From Rhodobacteraceae bacterium EhC02 (GTDB lineage: Bacteria; Pseudomonadota; Alphaproteobacteria; Rhodobacterales; Rhodobacteraceae), in assembly GCA_001650895.1 (NCBI GenBank), contig LXYH01000019.1, forward strand, positions 30,400 to 94,399: a DNA stretch of 64,000 bases, given 5' to 3'. A program made the translations under genes and the position numbers. Shown in pieces: positions 53,389 to 61,468 of the stretch; within the stretch, counting starts at the first letter, position 1; every line of letters starts with the position of its first letter. A model generated the notes under the pieces. The model did no database searches. It was not told the DNA's origin and was given only the letters and a program-made list of their open reading frames with translations.

Positions 53389-54291
53389 ATGCCCTTCCAG
53401 ACAATCACGACGGATATCAAGGACAGCGTCATGACCCTGACGCTGAACCGTCCCGAACGTCTGAATGCCTTCAACCGGCTGATGATGGACGAGATGGTGG
53501 TCGCACTGGACATGGCCGATGCCGACGACGCTGTGCGCGCGGTCATTGTGACGGGGGCCGGGCGCGGCTTTTGTGCCGGGGTCGACCTGTCCGAGGATGA
53601 CGCCTTCACCGCGGCCAAGCTGGACCCGATGACCACCGATGCCGCGACCTGGGACAGGCCTGAAAACCGTGACATGGGCGGGATCGTGGCCCTGCGCCTG
53701 TTCAACTGCCTCAAGCCGGTGATCGCGGCGGTGAACGGACCCTCCGTCGGGATCGGCACCACGATGCAATTGCCGATGGATATCCGCATCGCCTCGGACA
53801 GCGCGAAATTCGGCTTTGTCTTCGCGCGGCGCGGGATCGTGCCCGAAGCGGCCTCAAGCTGGTTCCTGCCGCGCCTTGTCGGCATGTCGCAGGCGCTGGA
53901 ATGGTGCTATTCCGGGCGCGTCTTTGGCGCAGATGAAGCGCTGGCGGGCGGGCTGATCCGTTCGGTCCATGCGCCGGGCGACCTGCTGGATGCCGCCCAT
54001 GCCATCGCGCGCGAGATTGCCGACAATACCGCCCCTGTCTCGATCGCGCTGACACGTCAGATGATGTGGCGCATGGCCGGGGCCGATCACCCGATGCGCG
54101 CGCATCAGATCGACAGCAGCGCCATCGCGGCGCGCAGCGTGTCGGGCGATGCCGCCGAAGGGGTGGCCAGTTTTCTGGACAAGCGCGCCCCTGTCTTTCC
54201 GGATCGTGTCTCGGACCGGATGCCGGGGTTTTTCCCGTGGTGGGACGAACCGGACTGGAGCATGGGCACACAGACAGGGGCTGCATCATGA
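53389..54291 (+). CDS. Crotonase-family enzyme, isomerase-like active site
   Basis: 300-residue crotonase-fold protein. Oxyanion-hole segments GRGFCAGVDLS and AVNGPSVGIG are present. The two glutamates of true hydratases (GGG.E and PE..LG positions) are replaced by Thr and Phe, while E153 in GIVPEAASSW sits at the position of the single catalytic acid of delta3-delta2-enoyl-CoA isomerases. About 40 residues longer than minimal hydratases. ATG 53389; ends in ATGA overlapping the next gene. Role in the pathway: double-bond shift of an enoyl-CoA (inference). Confidence 0.83.
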   Translation: MPFQTITTDIKDSVMTLTLNRPERLNAFNRLMMDEMVVALDMADADDAVRAVIVTGAGRGFCAGVDLSEDDAFTAAKLDPMTTDAATWDRPENRDMGGIVALRLFNCLKPVIAAVNGPSVGIGTTMQLPMDIRIASDSAKFGFVFARRGIVPEAASSWFLPRLVGMSQALEWCYSGRVFGADEALAGGLIRSVHAPGDLLDAAHAIAREIADNTAPVSIALTRQMMWRMAGADHPMRAHQIDSSAIAARSVSGDAAEGVASFLDKRAPVFPDRVSDRMPGFFPWWDEPDWSMGTQTGAAS

Positions 54292-55064
54292 CCGACAAGA
54301 TCCTGATCGAACGTGATGGCGCCGTCAGTGTCCTGCGGATCAACGATCCCGACGCGATGAACGCCATGACGCCCGCCATGGCCCAGACCCTGCGCCGCGC
54401 CCTTCAGGACGAGGCAGGCAAGGCCCGCGCCATCGTCTTGGCCGGACATCCCCGCGCCTTTTCCGCCGGTGCGAACCTGAACGCGGCCATGCCCGACGAT
54501 CCCGCCGGCTTTGACGTGGGCCAGACCCTCGAGGAGGATTACAACCCCCTGATGCTGGCGATCCGCGATCTGCCCGTGCCGCTGATCTCGGCGGTCAGCG
54601 GGGCCGCGGCAGGGGTGGGCGCTTCGATCGCGCTGGCATGCGACATCATCGTGGCGGGGCGGTCGGCCTATTTCCTCGAGGCATTTGCCCGGATCGGCCT
54701 GATCCCCGATGGTGGGGCAACATGGCTTCTGACACGCGCCGTGGGTCGTGTGCGCGCGATGGAAATGATGCTGCTGGCCGAGAAGATCCCCGCGCCGCAA
54801 GCGCTGGACTGGGGTCTGATCACCCGGCTGGCCGAGGATGACGCGGTCGAGGAGACCGCTTTGAGCATCGCCCGGAAACTGGCCGCCGGCCCCAGCCACA
54901 GCCACAGGCTGATCCGCAAGGCGGCATGGGCGGCGGCGGATGCCGATTTCGCGGCGACCCTCGCGACGGAACGCCGCCTGCAAAAAGAGGCGGGAGAGGC
55001 GCCCGATTTCGCCGAGGGCCTCGCCGCGTTCAAGCAAAAACGTCCCGCGCGGTTTCAGGCGTGA
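54288..55064 (+). CDS. Crotonase-family enzyme, PaaG-like isomerase/hydratase
   Basis: 258-residue crotonase. Oxyanion-hole segments HPRAFSAGANLN and VSGAAAGVGAS; catalytic acid D141 in GLIPDGGATWLL, as in PaaG (1,2-epoxyphenylacetyl-CoA isomerase) where an aspartate occupies this site. The first hydratase glutamate is absent. Translationally coupled to the preceding crotonase, so the two may act in sequence on adjacent intermediates. Confidence 0.83.
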   Translation: MTDKILIERDGAVSVLRINDPDAMNAMTPAMAQTLRRALQDEAGKARAIVLAGHPRAFSAGANLNAAMPDDPAGFDVGQTLEEDYNPLMLAIRDLPVPLISAVSGAAAGVGASIALACDIIVAGRSAYFLEAFARIGLIPDGGATWLLTRAVGRVRAMEMMLLAEKIPAPQALDWGLITRLAEDDAVEETALSIARKLAAGPSHSHRLIRKAAWAAADADFAATLATERRLQKEAGEAPDFAEGLAAFKQKRPARFQA

Positions 55065-55186
55065 GGCGGTTGACGACACATGGCCCCGGCCGCGCGCTGC
55101 GCCGTGTGAACCGCAAGCAGGAAGGCATCCCGCTGCAAACGGGGTGAGACAAAGAACAAAGGTGTAAATCAGGGAGGACAAACACC

Positions 55187-56323
55187 ATGAAAAGATCACT
55201 GAAGACATTTCTGACCGGCGCCACCATGCTCAGCATGGCCAGCGCCGCCAATGCGGCAGAACTGACCTTCGCGGGCGGCTGGCCGCCGAATTCCAAGCCG
55301 ACCGCCGTGCTTGAGGATTTCGCCGCGGCCGTGAACGAACAGACCAACGGCGAGGTTTCGGTCCGGGTCTTCCCGCTCTCTCTGCTCAGCTTTGCGGAAG
55401 CAAACGCAGGCGTGCGCGACGGGATCGCCGACATGACCGCCAACCTGCTGGCCTATTTCCCGGCCGAGTTCGCGAATTTCAACATGCTGGCAGAGTTCTC
55501 GGAACTGGCCGAGCTTGAGGAGTTCGCAGGCGAGCTGAGCTCGACCGCCTTTGCCGGGGCCAACATGGAATACGTGTTCCAGAGCTGCCCCGCCTGCATG
55601 GGTGAAATCGACGCGCAGAACCAGGTCTATCTGGGTGCAGCCTCGACCACGACCTATGTGCTGCAATGCGTTGTCCCGATTGCCACCGTGGCCGATCTGC
55701 AGGGCAAGCGTATCCGCACGGCCGGCGCTTATTGGGCGCGTTGGGCGGAAGCCGTGGGCGCAACGCCGGTGTCGATGTCGATCAACGAAACCCTCGAAGG
55801 TCTCAATCAGGGCGTGGTCGATTGCACGGCCTCGAACACCGCCGACTTCGTGAACTTCGGCTTTATCGACGTGGTGAAATACGTCTACGTCGGCCTGCCG
55901 GGCGCACAGTTCAACGCCCCCTTCACCATGAACAAGGACAGCTGGAACGGCCTGTCGGATGAGCAGAAAACCGGCCTGCTGCGGGCGCATGCCAAACTGG
56001 CTGCCGACTTGACCTGGGTCTATATCCAGGAAGCACGCGCTGGCCGTGAACGCGCCCCCGGTCTGGGCATCGAATACGGTGACGCCTCGCCCGAGCTGAT
56101 CGCGCTGAACCAGGACTTCATCGCGAAGGACAAGGACGAAGTCGCCCGCATCTACAACGAGCGGTTCAACATCACGACCGGCAACGACGCCTCCGCAGCG
56201 TTGACCGAACTGATGGGCAAATGGACTGCCCTCACGAAAGACGTGACAAGCCCCGAGCAACTTGCCGAGATCTACTGGAACGAGATCTTCTCGAAGATCG
56301 ACGCGTCCACCTACGGCAAGTAA
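55187..56323 (+). CDS. TRAP transporter substrate-binding protein (DctP family)
   Basis: 378-residue receptor with signal peptide MKRSLKTFLTGATMLSMASAANAAE. Core motifs LQGKRIRTAGAYWARWAEAVGATPV and VVDCTASNTADFVNFGFIDVVKY are typical; the arginine of RIRTAG should bind the substrate carboxylate. Several cysteines (CPAC near residue 133, CVV, VDC) are unusual for a periplasmic receptor and may form disulfides. Follows the crotonases by 122 bp with its own GGGAGG site. First gene of the second TRAP set, presumably importing the acid used by this cluster. Confidence 0.9.
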   Translation: MKRSLKTFLTGATMLSMASAANAAELTFAGGWPPNSKPTAVLEDFAAAVNEQTNGEVSVRVFPLSLLSFAEANAGVRDGIADMTANLLAYFPAEFANFNMLAEFSELAELEEFAGELSSTAFAGANMEYVFQSCPACMGEIDAQNQVYLGAASTTTYVLQCVVPIATVADLQGKRIRTAGAYWARWAEAVGATPVSMSINETLEGLNQGVVDCTASNTADFVNFGFIDVVKYVYVGLPGAQFNAPFTMNKDSWNGLSDEQKTGLLRAHAKLAADLTWVYIQEARAGRERAPGLGIEYGDASPELIALNQDFIAKDKDEVARIYNERFNITTGNDASAALTELMGKWTALTKDVTSPEQLAEIYWNEIFSKIDASTYGK

Positions 56324-56347
56324 CGCGCAAAGACGCAACGCGCGACA

Positions 56348-56379
56348 GCCGGGCACCGTGCAGATCGCCGGTGCCCGGC
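56348..56379 (+). terminator. Strong hairpin after dctP, no T tract
   Basis: Perfect 11-bp stem GCCGGGCACCG/CGGTGCCCGGC with a 10-nt loop, 25 bp after the dctP stop and 26 bp before the dctQ start. There is no T run, so it is more likely a 3'-end-protecting or processing hairpin that raises receptor mRNA than a terminator. Confidence 0.55.
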
Positions 56380-56404
56380 CCCAATGACAGCGAGGGGGTC
56401 TTTG

Positions 56405-56941
56405 ATGTACGCAATCGGCAGGTTTCTGGCACTATTATCCAAGGCGGCATCCATGATCGGGGCGCTTTGCATCGTGCTGATGATGCTGCATGTCACCGCG
56501 GATGTGGTGGGGCGCTATCTTTTCAACGCGCCTGTGCCCGGCACCATCGTGACGGTGGCCAATTACTACATGGTCATCCTTGTCTTCATCGCCATCGGCG
56601 TGGCCGAGGAAAAGCGCGCCCATATCTCGGTTGAATTCCTGACCGACCTGATGCCTGCGGGGCTGCAAAAGACCTTCATGATCCTGTCGGGCGTGCTGAC
56701 CGTCTGGGTCATCAGCGTGCTGATGATCGGCGGCTATTCCGAGGCGGTGAAGAAGACCAACAGCGGCGCCTCGATGGAACAGGGCTCGCGCTTGATCGAG
56801 GTCTGGCAAAGCTACTGGATGGTGCCCATCGGCGCGGGCCTGATGGTGCTGATCGCGGCCTACCGGGTCGTCACCTTGGTGACGGGCTGGCGCAATGGCC
56901 TGAACGAAACCGACACAGATGCGAAATTCATAAATGAGTGA
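56405..56941 (+). CDS. TRAP transporter small permease (DctQ family)
   Basis: 178-residue membrane protein with four hydrophobic segments and the VTADVVGRYLFNAPVPG motif of DctQ. ATG 56405 follows GAGGGGG. Its 3' end overlaps the dctM start by 8 bp (ATGAGTGA), so synthesis of the large subunit is coupled to it. Confidence 0.88.
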   Translation: MYAIGRFLALLSKAASMIGALCIVLMMLHVTADVVGRYLFNAPVPGTIVTVANYYMVILVFIAIGVAEEKRAHISVEFLTDLMPAGLQKTFMILSGVLTVWVISVLMIGGYSEAVKKTNSGASMEQGSRLIEVWQSYWMVPIGAGLMVLIAAYRVVTLVTGWRNGLNETDTDAKFINE

Positions 56942-58240
56942 TGTTGGAATCGGCCTCTCCGGCCTTGCCGCGCTGATCGCGCTGATCGCCGTCCGCGTGC
57001 CCATCGGGATCGCGTTGATCGGTGTCTCCTTCACCGGCCTTTGGGTGCTGATGGGGCCGCGCATCGCATGGGGCGCGATCAGCATCGTGCCCTATCAGTT
57101 CACCTCAAGCTGGATTCTCAGCTCGATCCCGATGTTCCTGTTCATGGGGTTCATCAGCTATCACACACAGCTGACACGCGGCCTGTTCAATGCCGCGAGG
57201 GTCTGGTTGGCGGCACTGCCCGGCGGGCTGGCCATCGCCTCGATCTTTGGCTCGGCCGGTTTTGCCGCCGTGTCCGGCTCCTCCATCGCCTGTTCGGCGG
57301 CCATGGGGCGCATCGCGACCCCGAGATGATGAAACACAAGTACCACCCCGAACTGGCCACCGGTACCGTTGCCGTGGCAGGCACCATCGGCGCACTGATC
57401 CCGCCCTCGATCATCCTGATCATCTACGGGGTGATTGCGCAGATCTCGATCTCGCAGCTGTTTCTGGGCGGTATCATCGCAGGTCTGATGACAGCGGCGG
57501 GCTATATCATCGTGGTCCTGATCCGCGTCTGGCTGAACCCGGCCCTTGCCCCTGAACGCGACCAAAGCGTGACAATGCGCGAAAAAATCATCGCCCTGCG
57601 CTCCACCTGGCCGATCCTGGTGATCATGGTTGGCATCTTCGGCGGGCTTTTCGGCGGTGTCTTCACTCCGACCGAGGCTGGCGCCACTGGTGCGTTCATG
57701 GCCTGCCTTGTCGCCATCTTCATGGGCGAGATGACGCTGGACCGTTTCCTGCAAGCCGCACGCGAGACCTTGATGACCACCGCTGCGCTCTTGATCATCG
57801 CCATCGGCGCCAGCCTGTTGACGCGGTTTCTGGCGCTGTCCGGAGCGGGCGATTTCCTGTCTTCGGGCATCCTCGGCATCGCCTCGGACCCGGTTCTGCT
57901 GATGCTGGGCATCGTGCTGGTCTATCTGCTGATGGGAATGTTTCTGGAACCCATCGGCGCCATGCTGCTGACGTTGCCGATCATCCTGCCGGTCGTCGAT
58001 GCATCGGGCTGGAGCCTGCTGTGGTTCGGGATCGTGCTGACCAAACTGCTGGAAATCGGCATGATCACGCCCCCCATCGGCATGAACGTATTTGTCATCA
58101 AAAGCGTAGTCGGTGATCTGGTCAAGACGACAGCGATTTTCCGCGGGGTCTTCTGGTTCATCGTGATGGACCTGATCCTTGTCGCGATCCTGTGCGCCTA
58201 TCCCGCGCTTGTGCTGACTTTGCCGGAAATGCTCAGATAG
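56934..58240 (+). pseudogene. TRAP transporter large permease (DctM family), frameshifted
   Basis: DctM-family gene split by a one-base shift. From ATG 56934 the frame reads correctly to AAMGRIATP and then stops at TGA 57327-57329 after 131 residues; the next frame continues EMMKHKYHPELATGT... to 58240 with all remaining family features, including GALIPPSIILIIYG and GMITPPIGMNVFV. Restoring one base in the CCCC run at 57319-57322 would give the normal ATPEM and a protein of about 435 residues. Either a recent inactivating slip or a sequence error; no decay is seen elsewhere in the gene. Confidence 0.85.
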
Positions 58241-58271
58241 GTCCGAGACCGAACAAGAAGGAACGAATGGG

Positions 58272-59852
58272 ATGCAGACCGCAGATCACATCCGCCGCGC
58301 GCGCGGGCAACAGTTGGGCGATCTTCTGCGCCGGTCGGCGGCGCGCATGCCGGACAAGACCGCGCTGGTATTCCGCGACCACAGCGACAGCTTTGCCCAG
58401 CTGGACCGCGCCGTGAACCGCGCCGCGAATGCGCTGGCCGCGCGCGGGATCACCAAGGGCGACCGGGTGGCACTTTTCACCCATAACAACCGCACCTTCG
58501 TGGTGCTGCGCTTCGCGCTAGCGCGCCTGGGGGCGGTCACGACGCCTGTCAACTTCATGCTGAACGCCACCGATGTGGCTTATATCCTTGACCATTCCGG
58601 GGCGCGCATGCTGATCGCGGAAGACGCGCTTTGTGCCATAGCCGATGCCGCGCTGAACGAAATGGGCGCGTCCCTGCCGCGCTTTGCCATTCCCCACGCG
58701 GGCGGCCCGCTGCCATCGGGCTGGGAATCCGTGACCACCCTTTTGGACCACGCTGACGACACCGAAGTGTGGAACGACATTGCCGCCGACGATCCGATCC
58801 AGATGATGTATACCAGCGGCACGGAATCCCGCCCCAAGGGCGCGCTTCTGTCCTCGGCTGCGCTTTACGCACAATATGTCAGCTGCATCGTGGACGGCGA
58901 AATGACCGCCGATGCCGTGTCCCTGCACTGCCTGCCGCTTTTTCACTGCGCGCAGCTTGATTGCTTCCTCAGTCCCGATCTTTACCTTGGCGTGACCTCG
59001 ATCCTGCATGACAAGGCCGATCCCGCCGAAATGCTGGCTGCGGTCGAGGCGCATGGCGTGACAAAGCTGTTCTGCCCGCCCACCATCTGGATCGCCCTGC
59101 TGCGCCACCCCGATTTCGACAAGCGCAACCTGAGCAGCCTGAAGGCGGGCTATTACGGCGCGTCGATCATGCCTACGGCGGTCATCGAGGAACTGTCCAC
59201 CCGCCTGCCCGACATGCGACTGTTCAACTTCTACGGCCAGACCGAGATGGCGCCGCTGGCCACCATCCTCAAGCCACAGGACCAGTTGCGCAAACTTGGA
59301 TCGGCAGGCCAACCCGCGCTGAATGTCGAAACCCGCGTTGTCGATGACGATGACAACCCGGTTCCTGTCGGCGAAGTGGGCGAGATCGTCCACCGCAGCC
59401 CGCATCTGATCAGCGAATATTACAATGACCCCGCCAAGACGGCCGATGCGTTCCGCAATGGTTGGTTCCACAGCGGCGATCTGGGGCGCTTCGACGCAGA
59501 CGGCTATCTCTATGTGGTGGACCGCAAGAAGGACATGATCAAGACAGGCGGCGAGAATGTCGCCAGCCGCGAAGTCGAGGAGGCGATCTTCCGTCATCCC
59601 GAGGTGGCAGAGGTCGCGGTTTTCGGCGTTCCCCATCCCAAATGGATCGAGGCGGTCATGGCCGTCGTCGTGCCCAAGGCGGGTATGCCCCTGACTTCAG
59701 AGGCCGTCATGTCCTATTGCCGCGACACGCTTGCCGGTTTCAAGGCCCCCAAACATGTGGTGATCGCGGATGGATTGCCCAAGAACGCAAGCGGCAAGAT
59801 CCTCAAGCGTGACCTGCGACTGCAATATGCAGACAGTTTCGGCGACGGCTGA
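58272..59852 (+). CDS. Acyl-CoA synthetase (AMP-forming)
   Basis: 526-residue ANL-family ligase. P-loop MMYTSGTESRPKGALLSS (TSGTES variant), A5 FYGQTEMAP, GWFHSGDLGRFDADGY, hinge DRKKDMIKTGGENV and catalytic LPKNASGKILKRDLR. It begins 31 bp after the TRAP permease and is the last gene of the plus-strand arm, so it is the second CoA ligase of the regulon. It may activate the imported substrate or a different chain length from the ligase at 48278-49864. Confidence 0.87.
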   Translation: MQTADHIRRARGQQLGDLLRRSAARMPDKTALVFRDHSDSFAQLDRAVNRAANALAARGITKGDRVALFTHNNRTFVVLRFALARLGAVTTPVNFMLNATDVAYILDHSGARMLIAEDALCAIADAALNEMGASLPRFAIPHAGGPLPSGWESVTTLLDHADDTEVWNDIAADDPIQMMYTSGTESRPKGALLSSAALYAQYVSCIVDGEMTADAVSLHCLPLFHCAQLDCFLSPDLYLGVTSILHDKADPAEMLAAVEAHGVTKLFCPPTIWIALLRHPDFDKRNLSSLKAGYYGASIMPTAVIEELSTRLPDMRLFNFYGQTEMAPLATILKPQDQLRKLGSAGQPALNVETRVVDDDDNPVPVGEVGEIVHRSPHLISEYYNDPAKTADAFRNGWFHSGDLGRFDADGYLYVVDRKKDMIKTGGENVASREVEEAIFRHPEVAEVAVFGVPHPKWIEAVMAVVVPKAGMPLTSEAVMSYCRDTLAGFKAPKHVVIADGLPKNASGKILKRDLRLQYADSFGDG

Positions 59853-60318
59853 CCATGGCCCCAAGGCGTCACCGGCGCGAATTGCAGATAAGGCGCAAGA
59901 GTGCGCTCTTGTGCAATCTGTACCTTCCGGCAGCACGAAACTTTTGGAATCAGACATGTGCACAACCTCTTCCAGCCCAAAACCCACAAACGCGCGAGCC
60001 TGACGCCTAAACCTGTGAAACTTGGGCTGTGCAGGATGAGTAGCAAAAAAAGTAAAGGCCCGCCCCTTGGCGGCGGTTGATCTGGCAACAGGCGGGCGCA
60101 AGACATCTGGCAGACAAACCCGTCAAGAATTTCCTTGGGTCTGGGTCTTCCCGATAGAACTCAAGCGTGAACGGCAAGTATGCGGAAGGAATGTTGAACC
60201 GCCTCGCGCAGGCCTTGACCACATGTGCAACCTGCTGCGTGTTCGATGGCTTGCGCCTGCAAAGCAGGACAGCTGCAATAAGGACATCGAGCAAGAGACC
60301 CCAGCGAGAAGCGCGGCC
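59853..60318. other. Poorly coding intergenic stretch
   Basis: About 470 bp after the acyl-CoA synthetase with lower G+C and no reading frame that shows family motifs or the local third-position bias. Short open frames exist on both strands but look random. Together with 60479-60799 it separates the hydroxyacid cluster from the TetR operon and contains the decayed recombinase fragment described next. Confidence 0.5.
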
Positions 60319-60478
60319 ATGAGAAAATCCACCAAGGAGTTCTGGGGTAACCAGATGCGCTATCTCGACCTGCCTGAGGTGCACCTCATTGAATGGCACG
60401 ATAATGGACAGCACTGCCAGGTATCTCGGCTTGAAGCACGATGACGCGCTTGCAATTGCAGGGGCCATTGAAATCTGA
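60319..60478 (+). pseudogene. Decayed tyrosine-recombinase C-terminus
   Basis: Two frames join near 60400. The first gives MRKSTKEFWGNQMRY..LPEVHLIEWHD, which parallels MRRTKATLIYRRTGNLRAVQLLLGH of plasmid-type integrases. The next frame gives MDSTARYLGLKHDDALAIAG followed by AIEI and a stop, nearly the conserved ending ST.RYLG...DDALAIA..I.I that carries the catalytic tyrosine (ARYLG). The rest of the gene upstream is unrecognisable. I read this as the remnant of an integrase gene inactivated by truncation and frameshift. Confidence 0.55.
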
Positions 60479-60634
60479 GGTTCGTGGCCGGTGCAGCCAA
60501 GGTCGGATTCGAGCCCAAAGCTGCTGTATTCCGCAATATCAGCTCAGAGCCAGGATCAGTCGCCTGCTGTCCTGACAGAGACAGGTCGGAATTAGACTGA
60601 CAGCAAACGTCGAGATCAGGCCAGTAATTAAAAT

Positions 60635-60659
60635 TGACATCAGTTTCATTTTTATGTCA
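60635..60659. promoter_or_regulatory. Candidate TetR operator TGACAT-N13-ATGTCA
   Basis: Perfect 6-bp arms separated by 13 A/T-rich bases, about 140 bp before the tetR-family start, in a gap (60479-60799) without other recognisable features. Possible autoregulatory site for the TetR protein and thus for the whole operon; the spacing is longer than in typical TetR operators. Confidence 0.3.
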
Positions 60660-60799
60660 GCCTGATGTTCGTTGGCTTCTGTTGCAGAGAGCCGAAGACG
60701 TCTGGGCAAAAATCGGCCCAGGCTCTCGGCGGGCGTCGACAGCCCAACCTTTGAGAAGCGATCAGCGCGACATGTATTCGCCTGGAGAAAAGCGAAAGA

Positions 60800-61468
60800 A
60801 TGAACAGTCTATCAATTCATCCTGCGGAAAACGCGCGCAGTCAGAATGAGTTTTGCGATTGGCTTGCCGGCGACCGGGAAAGCCTTCGCAAGGGAGAGCG
60901 CACACGCAAGGATTTGATGGTGACCTGCGCCGAGCTGCTTGCTTCAGAGCCATTTGATCGCCTCACCGTTTCGGGTCTGTGCAAGGCAGCAGGCGTAGCC
61001 CATGGAACTTTCTATGTCTACTTTGATAATCTGAACACGATCCTGGCAGAGGTGCTCGGCCTTTTTGTCGACTATGTTCAAATCCGGATGCGGTCTGCCG
61101 CGCGGCAAGGCAAGGACCCCGTCCGTGATACGACGGCAGCCTATTACGCGCTGTTCAAGGCAAATGCTGGTTTGATGAAATGCCTCGTCATGGGCATCGA
61201 CGCCTTTCCCGAGGCGCGGGCGGCGTTCCAGCATCTCAACAACGAGTGGGCAAACACTGTTGTTCGCTCGCTTCAAAGACAAAACCAGGCCGGACATTCC
61301 GAGGCAGACGAAATGATGCGCCGGGCCTATGCGCTTGGTGGCATGGTCGACCAGTATCTGACTGCCCTCTTTGTTTCCGAGGACCCGTGGATTGCCTCGA
61401 TTTCCCAGGATCCGGAAGCGGTGATCGCCACACTTACCGACATCTGGATGAAAGGCATGAAGAAATGA
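60800..61468 (+). CDS. TetR-family regulator
   Basis: 222-residue regulator with the DNA-binding helices in RKDLMVTCAELLASEPFDRLTVSGLCKAAGVAHGTFYVYFDN (about residues 37-78, described by its GTFYVYF core) and a C-terminal ligand domain. It carries an N-terminal extension of about 35 residues. Its stop overlaps the CoA-ligase start (ATGA), so it is in one operon with the ligase and hydratase and probably senses their acyl-CoA. Codon use is a little less G+C-biased than in the left part of the window. Confidence 0.87.
   Translation: MNSLSIHPAENARSQNEFCDWLAGDRESLRKGERTRKDLMVTCAELLASEPFDRLTVSGLCKAAGVAHGTFYVYFDNLNTILAEVLGLFVDYVQIRMRSAARQGKDPVRDTTAAYYALFKANAGLMKCLVMGIDAFPEARAAFQHLNNEWANTVVRSLQRQNQAGHSEADEMMRRAYALGGMVDQYLTALFVSEDPWIASISQDPEAVIATLTDIWMKGMKK

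Noticed and set aside
48278..59852. Straight copy of the levulinate (lva) operon
   Set aside because: lvaB- and lvaD-like genes are not present and transport is of TRAP type, so only the kinase/dehydrogenase logic is shared.
60007..60468. A 153-codon minus-strand frame in the spacer after the acyl-CoA synthetase
   Set aside because: Overlaps the recombinase remnant antisense, has no family features or strong ribosome-binding site, and composition is unlike neighbouring genes.
60501..60520. GGTCGGATTCGAGCCCAAAG resembles a tRNA T-arm and could be an att-site copy
   Set aside because: The stem does not pair properly and it does not match the 3' end of tRNA-Arg at 63637-63710.
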